From: Delphinapterus leucas
Lineage: Eukaryota > Chordata > Mammalia > Artiodactyla > Monodontidae
Assembly: GCF_002288925.2 (NCBI RefSeq)
Contig: NW_022098000.1
Location: 15,694,889 to 15,758,888, forward strand
Direction of reading: 5' to 3'
DNA length: 64,000 nucleotides
Both the position numbers and the translations under genes were made by a program. The notes beneath the pieces were generated by a model that was not told where the DNA came from, did not search any database, and saw only the letters and a list, made by a program, of their open reading frames with translations. Shown piece by piece: positions 54,385 to 64,000 of the stretch. The stretch's first letter is position 1. Every line of letters begins with the position of its first letter.

Positions 54385-54860
54385 GTAGAGAGCATTTTAA
54401 AGTTTCTTGTAAACATTTCTGGCCTTACATTTAGGTCTTTAATCCCAATGTTCATTGCAGCACTGTGTACAATAGCCAACGCATGGAAGCAACCTAAATG
54501 TCCATCGACAGATGAGTGGATGCAAAAGACGTGGTACATTTGTACAATGGAATATTGCTCAGCCATTAAAAAGAATGAAATAATGCCAATTGCAGCAACA
54601 TAGATGGACCTGGAGATTATTGTGCTAAATGAAGTAAGTCAGACAGAGAAAGACAGATATATGATATGGCTTATATGCAGAGTCTAAAAAAAAAAGGTAC
54701 AAATGAACTTATTTACAACACAGAAACAGACTCACAGACTTAGACAACAAACTTAGGGTTACCAGTGGGGAAGCGGGGGAGGAAGGATAAAGTGGGAGTT
54801 TGGGATTGACATGTACACACTGCTATATTTAAAATAGATAAACAAAATTTAAATAAACAA
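54385..54860 (+). mobile_element. L1 with 5' inversion and abrupt 3' end
   Basis: 54385-54445 is antisense ORF2 (ggccttacatttaggtcttt). At about 54446 it switches to sense (caatgttcattgcagcactg), continuing with acaatggaatattgctcagc and gggttaccagtggggaagc. It stops at about 54860 after an A-rich patch, short of the normal L1 3' end. No open frame of note. Confidence 0.8.
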
Positions 54861-55052
54861 ACCTAAAGTCATAAAACAAGAATCATTTCTTCCTAGCATA
54901 TTGTGACATATGCCAGCATTTTCTGTACTTAAAAGTTGGGATAGACTAATTTACAGAAAAGATACTTTTGAAGGTAGTTGTTCTTTCACTTATTGTTTGT
55001 ATTCATATATTAAAAGAATATATATTTAAAAAAATTTTCCCACTGGCTCTTT

Positions 55053-55280
55053 AGGCTTCTTTTTTTTTTTTTTTTTTTTGTGATACGCGGGCCTCTCACT
55101 GTTGTGGTCTCTCCCGTTGCGGACCACAGGCTCCGGAGGCGCAGGCTCAGCGGCCATGGCTCAGGGCCCAGCTGCTCCGCAGCATGTGGGATCTTCCCGG
55201 ACCGGGGACACGAACCCGTGTCCCCTACATCGGCAGGCTGACTCTCAACCACTGCGCCACCAGGGAAGCCCAGGCTTCTT
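55053..55280 (-). mobile_element. CHR-type SINE, short form, antisense, with TSD
   Basis: It begins with a T-tail (55060-55079), then gatacgcgggcctctcactg, ggcatgtgggatcttcccgg-like sequence and ccaccagggaagccc. The direct repeat aggcttctt flanks it (55053-55061 and 55272-55280). Confidence 0.95.
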
Positions 55281-57080
55281 GTTTTTATAAAGAGACCCAG
55301 GAGTGGAAGAAGGAGGACCATTCAAGGGCAAGGGCTGCAAAGAGGAGGAGCAAGGCGGGGAGAGCAGGGCAGCTGGGGGACAAGGCTGACGTGGGGGCAC
55401 CTCGACCCCCGAGGCCAGGGAGTGGGTGGTGCTCTCAGGGCCCCCTAGACGCCATCCAAGCCGGGCCAGGAAGTGAGACTTAAGGCCCGGCAAGGGAGGA
55501 GGGCCAGAGCTGGAAATCAGAACCTGAAGGAGGAAGGGGCTGGGATCCGCCCACCTCCCAGGGTTACAGCCTATGAGGATGCGCAGCATGGAGTCTCAGC
55601 GGGTGGGTGAGGGAAATCTAACTATAGAATTTGCAGTTTTCCTTACAGGAGGTCCAGCACAGTTGCATTCTGGTAATGGAAGCAAAATTTTAAATATGAG
55701 CAGGAAATAAAATTAATTTTAAAATATCTGAAAACATATATTCTGTGACTCGTCCACCTGGCCCAGCTTGGCTGGCTTGTTTTCCTCAGACTGACTGACT
55801 AATAGGACAGAAATGAGGAGGTGTAAATTTATTTCGGACCTGGGTGGGGAGTCAGGGTGGTGGCTGGCATCACCCCACTTAGGCTAAATCTGCATTTTCA
55901 AGTCCAGGAGGGGTGCCCACCTACTGGATATCCTGGGGGGTGGAGGAGTTGGAAGGAAAGCATTTCGGACTGAGCTGCTTCTCAGCAAGCTTCTAGAAGC
56001 AGTTTGCTTTCTCCCCCTCTTTTGAAAGTAGAGTCGTGCAGGCCCAGAGGCAGCCGTGTGACCAGTGGACCCTGGGGACCATTCCCCTGGCCAGGCCCAG
56101 GCCGAGGAGCTGCCCTAGGAGGGGAGGGGGTGTGTGCAGACTGTTGAGCCTAAAATGCTCCCTGGGATGAAGTGGGAGGACAGGCCGGCACTCAGGGAAA
56201 TAAAATAAAATCCCGCTGGGCTGTTTTCTTCACTGAGCATGGAGAAACATTTAGCAGCATGAAAGGTGGTTGAGAAGCAATAAATAATCTTCAAATGGGG
56301 AAAGGCCGCCGTCTGGGAGGTGGAGAGTAAGACCGCAGCACGGAGCATTTGATCTGAGTTGAAACTCTGGAGAGAGGCTGATTGCGCCGTAGCCCAGGAC
56401 ACGGATAATTAAAAACAAAGACATCTTTAAGACACATCTGAGTCGGTCTCCCTGTCCCCCTTCTTCACCCTACAAGTCCCCCACGTCCACCCCCCACCAT
56501 CTTCTTTTCCTGGAAAAGGCTGGGAACACCCTCCAAAGTAAAATCATCCTAACGAGAGAAGACATGTTCTTGAAGAAATCTCGGCTTAGAGTTTACAGCT
56601 CTATAAGCATTTCCGCAGAAAGACGTCCCACACTCAGGCACTAAGTCGAGGACACATAGTTGCAATGCTAGCTCGGTCTTCTGCATGATTATTGTTACAA
56701 TATTTGCAATTAAATGCAGATTTTCTGCTGCCTGATTCTCACTGGACGAGGGGCTCTGGTGCTTCTGGATCTTTCGGCACACAAGCTCAGGCGCATGGAG
56801 TTGCATGAGGGGTCACGATCAAGCAGGACAACACCCTACCCACAGCACGTGCACCAACGGAAGGCACTTGGGACACACGCGTGCCCGCAGCAGAGCTGCC
56901 TCTCCCCAAACCTTCTTCATGAGAAACAGATCTGCTCTGCCTCTCTGTACTTCATTTTGATGATTGAATTTTTCCTCAACCAAAAGTGTAGGGATAATGG
57001 TCTTTTTTTTAATTTTATTTTTGATACTCCAGAAATCTTGAAGAAAATATGATTATATCGCTCATTTATTTTGGTCTCAA
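55281..57080. other. Long stretch without a clear element
   Basis: No repeat or exon recognised. The block at 56150-56430, ending in a cggataattaaaaacaaaga part, could be constrained, but this is not testable here. Confidence 0.4.
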
Positions 57081-57089
57081 GAAAAATTG

Positions 57090-57175
57090 ATTGTTGTATG
57101 TGTATGTCTGTGTGTGCATCTCTGTGTGTGTCTGTGTGTGCAGGCATGTGTTTGTGTGTGTATGTGTGTGCGTTG
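57090..57175. repeat. Imperfect TG-rich microsatellite
   Basis: TG repeats with C and A interruptions over about 85 bases. The open frames across it are artefacts of the repeat. Confidence 0.9.
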
Positions 57176-57449
57176 GGACGGTGGGGATCCTGAGAACTTC
57201 CAGGAAGTTCCATGTTGCCCTTTCTCCTGCGATGGCCTGGGGTGCCCAGCATTGATCAGGAGCAACTTGCAGGAAGAGGAAAGGGTTGGTTTTTAGGTCT
57301 GTAACTACCAGCCCCTGCCCCATCCTGCGTACCGTGGGCTCCAATGAAGGGAGTTGTTATTTGCTTCCCCAGGTCAGTTTAAGAGGCAGTTAGGAAAGTC
57401 AGAGCTCACCTCACCTAAGCAGGCAAGCAGGGTAGGCCTCAAGGGGCAG

Positions 57450-57620
57450 AAAGACCTAGACTTGAATCTCACCAGCCACTTTACTTGCTAGTGTGATCCT
57501 GGGAAAGTTCCTTGACCTCTCTCAGCCTCAGTTTTCTCATCTGTAAATTGGCCCAGTGATCTCCATGATATGCAATTCTTGTAAGCACAGTGTCGGGTAC
57601 GGAGTGGGTGCTCAGGGGAT
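57450..57620 (+). repeat. MIR, sense
   Basis: It has gacctagacttgaatctcac, gtgtgatcctgggaaagttc, cctcagttttctcatctgta and a 'gtacggagtgggtgctcagg' end. Confidence 0.85.
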
Positions 57621-57624
57621 TAGA

Positions 57625-58880
57625 AGCCCCACATTCTCCTCTCCCAACAAGTCCTCCAGGCTGCTGCTGGAAATGGATTTGGCAGAAGGAAGGCTTAAAT
57701 TCCTTCTAGGAAGCCACCCTCCTATATCCTGGCTGCCTCCCTGGCCTTTCGCTCAGCCCTGGGAGCTGGAGTCTGTCACTCAGGTCCAGGAAGGATCTGG
57801 AGTAGGTGTTCAGTAACAGGAAGAGGAATGTGAAAGCTCCACCTGGCGGGACACGGACTCCCGCCCACTTCCCAGAGTGTTGCTCAGAGCCAGCCCTGGG
57901 TAAATGGAGTTCACCCACCTCCAGAAACAGGCGTCATCAGCCCTTCACACCCCCCGGGCAGACTCCCTCTTCCTGTGGAGAGCTTCCTTTGTTTCACTCT
58001 GATACTGTGACTGCCCTGAGCAGCCCCTAGGGACACAGTCCTGACGCTGTCCCTTACCAGTGGGCATTTTTGGACACCGTCACTATTCGTTCCTGGGGCT
58101 GCCTCTTTGCATCTTGCCTGATTCCTCCTGGAGCCCTTGGGGCATCGGCACCTATGCAGGGCTGTGCTAGCCCGGGAGGAGGAAGCCGAAAGAAGGAGTC
58201 CCCACCTACTCCTACTTTTGTAGGAGGAAACGAGGGTGGAAAGTCGCCCACAGGCGCTCAGGCGAGGTCTGTGGGGTTGATGTTGGTGATTAGGAAGTCA
58301 AAAGCTGGACTTGTGGACGTTGAAACTTAGTCCCTTGTCAAGTATTTTCAACCCATATTTCTTCACAGAAAAGTAATTGGATGTAAAACCTCCCTCTCAC
58401 CCCTCACCCAAACTTCTCTGAAGTTGGGCATTTGACATTGATTTTCCCAGCTCAGTATCAAGTATAGCATCACTGAAGATCACCAAACTGCTATTTAGAC
58501 ATTTTAAAGATGCAATTTGAGTTCCAGGGCAGGGGAAAGGGGTGGATAAAAGAGATTATATGATAATGATATGGCTGTGGAAGCCTGTCAAATAAAGTGC
58601 ATTTTCTCTGGTGGGCAGGCTATTTCTGGAGCTGGGCATGGGTCGCTCTGCTGAGGGATGTGTTTATCCTAATGGGAAGCAGGACCGAGCTAGGCCGCAG
58701 CTCCCTGCACAGTTTTTAAAGTCTTAAGATACCACAAAGACATTTGTGGTGTCCAGGAGACGCATTTAGTCCGCCCTGGCCCTTTCAATGTGTGCTGACT
58801 TGGCTCTGACAGGAGCCAGAGGAAAGCAAGGAGAAGTCTGACAGCAGAAGTGGGAGAAAGTGTGTCCGTCCAGACCTGCC
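57625..58880. other. Repeat-poor stretch
   Basis: Nothing recognised as transposon or exon. A block at 58440-58690 has GATA-like and AT-rich motifs (tatatgataatgatatggct, gtttatcctaatggg) and might be regulatory, by feel only. Confidence 0.35.
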
Positions 58881-58882
58881 CA

Positions 58883-59290
58883 TTAAGGTGGTTTTGGATA
58901 CAAGGAAGAGAAAAGTCAATGCAAACTAACTTAAACAATAAGGAGTTTACTATAGGATCTAACAAGTAGCCCAGAGCTAGGGCTTCAGGTAGGGTTTTAT
59001 CAGGGTGCTAATTCTGTTTTCCTGTAATCCTGTTTACTCTGCCCTCTTCTAATTCTTTTCCTTTAGGCTGACTCGCCTCATGGCTGCAAGATGGCTGCCA
59101 GCAGCAGATCTAGCACTTGCTTCTTCGGTCACGTCCAGAGAGAAGGAGAGGAAACCTTTTCCTTTCAGTTTGAACTGGTCAGTTTAAGCCACTACCTGGA
59201 TAATAGCAGCCACTAGGCTGATATCCTGGGTTGATTGGCCTAACCCAGGCTTCTGAACCCAACACAAGCAAAGAGACTTGAGTCACCCTA
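58883..59290 (+). repeat. Unassigned old interspersed repeat
   Basis: It starts with ttttggatacaaggaagaga and 'ctaacttaaacaataagg', and includes gctgcaagatggctgccagc. It closes with a ggttgattggcctaacccag and 'gagtcacccta' zone. The longest and clearest of four similar units in the window. Confidence 0.5.
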
Positions 59291-59575
59291 ACTGCTGGGA
59301 TCAGATTCCCCTGGGACCCAGGCATGACATGAGGGTGGGGGTGGGGGACAGGGGGAAGCTTTAACTGGACTCTGTAAGGAAGGCAGGGGGACAGTGAGTT
59401 GGAAATGAAAGCAGTTAAGCAATCAACTGTGTTCCCAACCAGAAATGCAGGAGACCTGTTCTAGCAGAGCTCTGTCATGGGCTGAGAGACTGTCAGTCTG
59501 ACCTTTCTGTCTCACAGAGTTGTCGGGATCAAGAATGATGATGGGAAAGTAAAAATGTGAAATAGAGGTAAAAAG
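59291..59575. other. Unassigned sequence
   Basis: Not recognised. A G-rich run lies near 59333-59356. Confidence 0.35.
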
Positions 59576-59579
59576 TGTG

Positions 59580-59645
59580 CATGTGTGTGTGTATATATAG
59601 ATAGATATAATATAGTAAAGTATAAAATATATGTATATAAATAGT
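59580..59645. repeat. TG/TA-rich simple repeat
   Basis: (TG)6 followed by TATAGA and ATATA-type sequence. Confidence 0.8.
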
Positions 59646-59780
59646 ATTACTACTGAAACCGTGAACCTCATGGATGAATAGACTCACACCTCAGTTTTCT
59701 CTCCTGTAAAATGGACACAGTAATACTGACTTATCGTCTTTTGCAAAGGGTATAGAAGTTTCATGTATTAATTCCAGCGC
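59646..59780 (+). repeat. MIR fragment, sense
   Basis: It has ctcagttttctctcctgtaa and aatggacacagtaatactga followed by a weak 3' part. Confidence 0.55.
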
Positions 59781-59784
59781 TCCT

Positions 59785-60470
59785 AGGGGCCTGTGAGACT
59801 CCCCAGACCCGGGCTTGTTTTCCCTCACAGTGGAACGGTGACCACCCCAGCCCCTTGGTACTCTCTCCCTGTCTCCCCATTCCATCCAACCCGGGAGGGG
59901 TTCAGCAACGTTCCCTCTGGAACGTATGAAAGCCAAACTTCCCAGAGTTTCCAATCACTGCTCTTGGATTCACAGGGAGGACCCACCTCTTCCCAGGAAT
60001 TCTGGCAGGGCTGCTCAGGGACCGTGACAGAGATGGAGCCTGGCTGTGAGCCCCAGATGGCGTGGACGGGACAGGGGTGGAGCCCGCCGGCTGGGTCCCA
60101 GGACAGAGCAGCGCAGGTGACAGACAGAGGGACGGAGGAGCGGCGTTCTAGAGCGTGAGGTGAAGGATCTGCTGGGGGGACCGGGAAGACGCCGGTTGGG
60201 GTCCCTGCCCTGCAGTAGGACACTCTGCCACTGTTGTCACAAGTGATACAAGTCTCACCCGCAGCTGAAACAATGGCCACAAAGGCTGCGGCTTCCAGTC
60301 CTGAGGGCCACCCCTGGGAACTGGAACTGTTTGCTTCCTCAGGCGCAGCCTCGATTTTCATGGGAGAAAAGCCAGCAGACGTTTTTCGATTCCCCAGATG
60401 CCAGCAGGCCAGCTCCTCTGTTACCTCCCTCTTCCTCCAGGTCTGGTCTCTTCTCATAGGGGAACAGGCA
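59785..60470. other. Unassigned, moderately CpG-rich
   Basis: About a dozen CpGs fall between 60055 and 60200. No repeat recognised. Long open frames on both strands cross into the neighbouring CA repeat and are not credible as genes. Confidence 0.35.
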
Positions 60471-60474
60471 CCGG

Positions 60475-60475
<1 letters not shown>

Positions 60476-60518
<43 letters not shown>
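60476..60518. repeat. (CA)n microsatellite
   Basis: About 21 uninterrupted CA units, the longest pure CA tract in the window. Confidence 0.97.
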
Positions 60519-60519
<1 letters not shown>

Positions 60520-61550
60520 CTGCACACCCTCTCCCAGGTCTTACCTGCTCTGTCACTCTGGCCACCACATGTGGAGAGAGTGCATTCCACTTTGGGTGTG
60601 GAGTGCAGACACAAAGGAGACATGTTCACCTTCCCTACTTACAAAGAGACACTGACTGTGGAAATTCTCAAAGGAAGAGCAGTAAGGCCCTTACGCCTCA
60701 GGCTGGTTCAGGGCATAGTCTCTGGGCAACCCCAGCCCGAGGCTGAGTGCTTTGAGGGGCAGCTCCTAGAGCTTCCGGGTCCTCACTCTGCAAACTAGAA
60801 GGGATCCTGGGGGCTTGTGATGCCAGGACAACTTGCAGCTTCACAGAGGAGGGACAGGGCCCAGAGAGGAGTCACCTGTGGCCACATGGCTCATCCCCTG
60901 GAGCCTGGTCTGGGGCACAGTCTGGGGGGTGGGATGTAGGGTAGCCGAAGCCCTAGGGAGGCATGCGTTTCCAGGAATGTGTGTCAGCCTCCGGAGCTTG
61001 TTACCTGAGAAGAACCAGCAGGAGAAGTCAGCAAGCTCCAAGGCCCACCTCTGCTCACCACAAGGTGGCAACAGCGCTTTGTACGAGCCCCAGCTTGAGG
61101 GGTGGTGTCCAGCGCTAAGGACCGGACCTCACCTCCAGAGCCCTGATGGTCTGGTATTCCTTTAATGTCTTCAGGTGAGGCTGAGACTTTGTTTCATGTG
61201 GGCCTGGGTGTGCCTCTCTTTCCTGTCTGATTGCCTTAACTCAGTCTGACTTGCACCTGCTGACCAGGTCTGATTTCCCCCTGCCTTCCTTCAGCTCTTC
61301 CATAAGCTCTGTGGGAGTGTGGAGGACAGGAGGACGCAGTTCTACTCACGGGACTCTAAAAAGGCCAGTGGGAAGATGAGCCAGAGATCAAAACCCCATC
61401 AGACAATAGATGGATACATGTAAGTTAGTGCCCTGTGCAGTGCTGAAGTTACATTTTTCATTTTAGGAGAAGAGCTGAAAGTAGCTTTTCCACCTGGAAA
61501 CAATATTACTTGACTCGTGCACCTTCTCTACAGCAGCACCCTTTTGCCCC
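60520..61550. other. Unassigned sequence
   Basis: No element or exon recognised. Confidence 0.4.
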
Positions 61551-61554
61551 TGCG

Positions 61555-62170
61555 CTTTTTTTTTTTTACTAGTTATTAGTTAATTTTTTAAAATTTTATG
61601 TTATATTGGAGTATAGTTGATTAACAATGTTGTGTGAGTTTCAGGTGTACAGCAAGGTGGTTCAGTTATACGTACACATGTATCTATTCTTTTCTCATTT
61701 AAGTTATTGCAGAGTGTTGAGCAGAGTTCCCTGTGCTATACAGTAGGTCCTTGTTGGTTATCTGGGTTTTTTTTTGGCGGTACGCGGGCCTCTCACTGCC
61801 GTGGCCTCTCCCGCCGCAGAGCACAGGCTCCGGACGCACAGGCTCAGCGGCCATGGCTCACGGGCCCAGCCGCTCCGCGGCATGCGGGATCCTCCCAGAC
61901 CAGGTTACGAACCCGTGCCCCCTGCACCAGCAGGCGGACTCCCAACCACTGCGCCACCAGGGAAGCCCTGGTTATCTGTTTTAAATATAGCAGCGTGTAT
62001 ATGTCAGTCCCAAACTCCCAATCTATCCCTCCCTCTCACCCTTACCCCCCCGGGACCATAAGTCTGTTTTCTAAGCCTGTGAGTCTGTTTCTGTTTTGTA
62101 AATAAGTTCATTTTTATCATTTTTGAAAGATTCTGCATATAAGGGATGTCATATGATACTTTGTCTTTCA
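61555..62170 (-). mobile_element. 5'-truncated L1, antisense, interrupted by a SINE
   Basis: Antisense L1 3' end: T-rich tail, tatattggagtatagttgat, caggtgtacagcaaggtggt and ctgtgctatacagtaggtcc. After the SINE it resumes with atatagcagcgtgtatatgt and atataagggatgtcatatga. No target duplication is clear for the L1 itself. Confidence 0.9.
61755..61978 (-). mobile_element. CHR-type SINE, short form, inserted in an L1
   Basis: The SINE spans 61765-61968. Antisense order: short T tail, cggtacgcgggcctctcact, cgctccgcggcatgcgggat and ccaccagggaagccc. The 10-bp direct repeat tggttatctg is perfect (61755-61764 and 61969-61978) and lies inside L1 sequence. Confidence 0.97.
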
Positions 62171-62565
62171 TGAATGTGTTGACTGCGTGAATGAATGGTG
62201 TGAGTAAATCAATGAATGAAGAAATGGAAGTTGGGTGAGGAGGGGCAAACCCCTCCCTGCACGCCTCTGGCTGGCCCAACCGTGTGTGTCCAGGACACAG
62301 CTGTTAACAGATACCCAAGAAGTCAACCCTGCAACTTGGGAAACAGCCATGAGGAAGCCTTAACACGTCCTCTGCTTTGTGCTGTCTGTGCCCTGTTGGG
62401 AGTCCTGGTGAAAGGTGGGCTGTCTTAATGTAAAAATGAACATCTCTACCCATCAGAGGCATGGCTCGGGACCCTCTGCTTGCTGCCCAAAAGAAAGACT
62501 TTGCAGACAACTCTGGTCAAGGGCAAATAGTAAACATATTTTTTGTTGATTAACTACAAAAGCAA
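62171..62565. other. Unassigned sequence
   Basis: Not recognised, apart from a short tgaatgaa-type run near 62170-62225. Confidence 0.35.
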
Positions 62566-62569
62566 TGCA

Positions 62570-62571
62570 TA

Positions 62572-62629
<58 letters not shown>
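62570..62629. repeat. (TG)n-(TA)n microsatellite
   Basis: Seven TG units followed by about 20 pure TA units. It ends directly at the Tigger element. Confidence 0.97.
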
Positions 62630-62630
<1 letters not shown>

Positions 62631-62631
<1 letters not shown>

Positions 62632-63275
62632 CAGTCTTCCTTATTCACCAGTTCCATTATGTGGATTTTTCTACTCACTAAAATTTATTTGTGACCCACA
62701 AATCAATAGACATGGTGCTTTCGCAGCCATTTGTGGACATGGGCAGAGGGACAAAAGATTTGAGTCACCCATGAGCACAGCCCCAGCTGAGGTCAAACAA
62801 AGTGATGCTGTTTCAGCTCTCATACTGTCAACAAGGATCCTTTTCCCCATCTCACGAGTGCCATGTTTTTTGCATTTTTGTGCTTTTTGTTGGTGATTTT
62901 GTTGTTTAAAATGGCCCCCAAGTGTAGTGCTGAAAAATCTGTCTAGTGTTGCTAAATCAAAGAAGGCTGTGATGTGCGTTACAGAAAAAATACATGTGTT
63001 AGGTAAGCTTCATTCAGGTCTGAGTTACAGAGCTGTTGGCTGTGAGTTCAGTGTTAATGGATCAACGAAATATGTTAAATCAGGTGTCTTTATACAGAAT
63101 CACACATAAAACAAGGTTATGGATTGATTGGCTAATGAAAATATTTTGACCAGAGACTCCCAGGAACCTGACTGACCTCATATTTCCCCGAGAAGCAACA
63201 GCTCAGTGTTCTGTATTTCAGTGTTTTCACTGACTTTATAGAACATAACTACTGCAAATAACAAGAATTGACTGG
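62631..63275 (+). mobile_element. Non-autonomous Tigger (pogo/Tc1-like) DNA transposon
   Basis: Inverted ends: ccagtcttccttattcaccag on the left and gcaaataacaagaattgactgg on the right. The middle holds the start of a Tigger transposase. An ATG at 62911 opens it but reaches TAG after 11 codons. A frameshifted frame (62927-63109) then keeps the CENP-B-like helix-turn-helix region (KIHVLGKLHSG). The catalytic DDE part is absent, so it is an internally deleted, inactive copy. Confidence 0.85.
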
Positions 63276-63555
63276 AGATATATATATACTTTTTCAGTAT
63301 AAAATTGAAAGACTATAAATACATATATAAATATAAAGTAATAAAACATGTAATCTCCCTTTATCCATTTTCCTTCTCTAATCCTGGTCCTCTTTCATAA
63401 GGAACCATTGTTAACCATTTAGGGTGGGTCCTCCCATACCTTCTTCTATTAATTTACATTCTTAAATACATATATGTATATATATAATTTTTATGAGCAT
63501 ATTTTATGAAGGGAATTTTATACATATACAATATGTGATTTGCCCTTTATCACTT
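63276..63555. repeat. AT-rich ancient L1-like fragment
   Basis: It has aaataaatataaagtaataa-like sequence, then ggaaccattgttaaccattt, a 'gtgggtcctcccataccttct' part and atatgtgatttgccctttat. It is similar in style to the old LINE-type texture at 5955. The first 12 bases continue the TA repeat beyond the Tigger. Confidence 0.45.
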
Positions 63556-63562
63556 AGATTAG

Positions 63563-63676
63563 GGTCAGCAATTTCTTTCCTGTAAAAGGCCAGATAATAA
63601 ATATTTTTGGCTTTGGGAACCATATGGTCCCTGTCACCTGTACTCAATTCTGCTGCCGCATCAAGAAATCAGCCTA
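63563..63676 (-). mobile_element. hAT-Charlie MITE (MER3/MER58-like), partial
   Basis: It reads agggtcagcaatttctttcc, gtaaaaggccagataataaa and ggctttgggaaccatatggt, the reverse orientation of the family at 44773. It stops at the SINE at 63677, whose insertion presumably split it. The rest would lie beyond the window. Confidence 0.75.
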
Positions 63677-64000
63677 GGGACTTCCCTGGTGGTGCAGTGG
63701 TTAAAAATCCGCCTGCCAATGCAGGGGTCACAGGTTCGATCCCTGGTCTGGGAAGATCCCATGTGCCGCGGAGCAACTAAGCCCGTGCACCACAACTACT
63801 GAGCCTGCACTCTAGAGCCCATGAGCCACAACTACCGAGCCCGCATGCCACAACTACTGTAGCCCACGTGCCTAGAGCCCGTGCTCTGCATCAAGAGAAG
63901 CCATGGCAATGAGAAGCCCGTGCACCGCAACGAAGAGTAGCCCCCATTCGCCGCAACTAGAGGAAGCCAGTGTGCAGCAACAAAGACCTAACGCAGCCAA
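63677..64000 (+). mobile_element. CHR-type SINE, long form, sense, cut by the window end
   Basis: Head gggacttccctggtggtgca, B box caggttcgatccctggtct, three 'acaactac' units, gcaacgaagagtagccccc and the 3' part gtgtgcagcaacaaagacct. The window ends just as the A-rich tail starts. Confidence 0.96.

Noticed and set aside
59825..60568. 247-codon minus-strand open frame, the longest in the window
   Set aside because: It runs through the (CA)21 repeat as a long Val-Cys stretch, with no recognisable domain and no splice context. A chance frame in GC-rich DNA.
60234..60746. 170-codon plus-strand open frame
   Set aside because: It overlaps the same CA repeat (His-Thr run) and the opposite-strand frame. 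No domain.
13913..63677. tRNA-like sequences with A and B boxes
   Set aside because: All are the heads of CHR-type SINEs with A-rich tails and target duplications, not functional tRNA genes.
1..64000. Ruminant origin (BovB, Bov-tA)
   Set aside because: None of these ruminant repeats was seen, while CHR-type SINEs are frequent, so a cetacean or other non-ruminant cetartiodactyl is more likely.

Overview
The window looks like non-coding nuclear DNA from a cetartiodactyl mammal, most likely a cetacean (whale or dolphin). The best evidence is eleven copies of a tRNA-Glu-derived SINE of the CHR type. Its head reads ttccctggtggcgcagtgg, it has an internal RNA polymerase III B box (ggttcgatccc), and it ends in a short A-rich tail. 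Recent L1 3' ends of the cetartiodactyl type are also present. I saw no BovB and no Bov-tA element, which argues against a ruminant. The rest is typical old mammalian DNA: MIR, L2, MLT1-type LTRs, MER5-type hAT elements and a Tigger (pogo-like) DNA transposon.

I found no convincing protein-coding gene, no RNA gene outside the SINEs and no CRISPR array. The longest open frames cross microsatellites, LTRs or SINE tails, and I treat them as chance. The window is therefore best read as intergenic or deep intronic sequence. The strongest exon-like signal is at 10755-10855: branch-site-like, polypyrimidine and AG signals, a 52-base open block, then GT. It is unproven.

Layout. 1-9.9 kb is mostly old, low-repeat DNA with a MER5A copy (460-651), degraded MIRs, an AT-rich L1-like block (5.96-6.54 kb) and a CpG-rich block (6.6-6.87 kb). 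9.9-20 kb holds L1 3' ends, L2 pieces, LTRs and five SINEs, one splitting an older MER5-like element. 20-32.5 kb has a degraded sense L1 (20.8-22.0 kb), several MIRs and L2s, and three SINEs. 32.5-42.7 kb holds an old antisense L1 with a younger L1 nested inside it, two copies of an unassigned ~300 bp unit 2.6 kb apart, and an L1 with a 5' inversion that itself carries a young nested L1. 42.7-54 kb is dominated by four MLT1-type LTR blocks, one split MIR and one hAT element inside an LTR. 54-64 kb has a second inverted L1, three SINEs, microsatellites and a Tigger element sitting in a TA repeat.

Insertions can be dated relative to each other by nesting: SINE into L1 (61.8 kb), SINE into MER5 (13.9 kb), L1 into L1 (34.2 and 41.4 kb), LTR into MIR (47.1 kb). 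Family names come from memory of consensus sequences. They were not checked with RepeatMasker, and the ends of old elements are approximate to some tens of bases.
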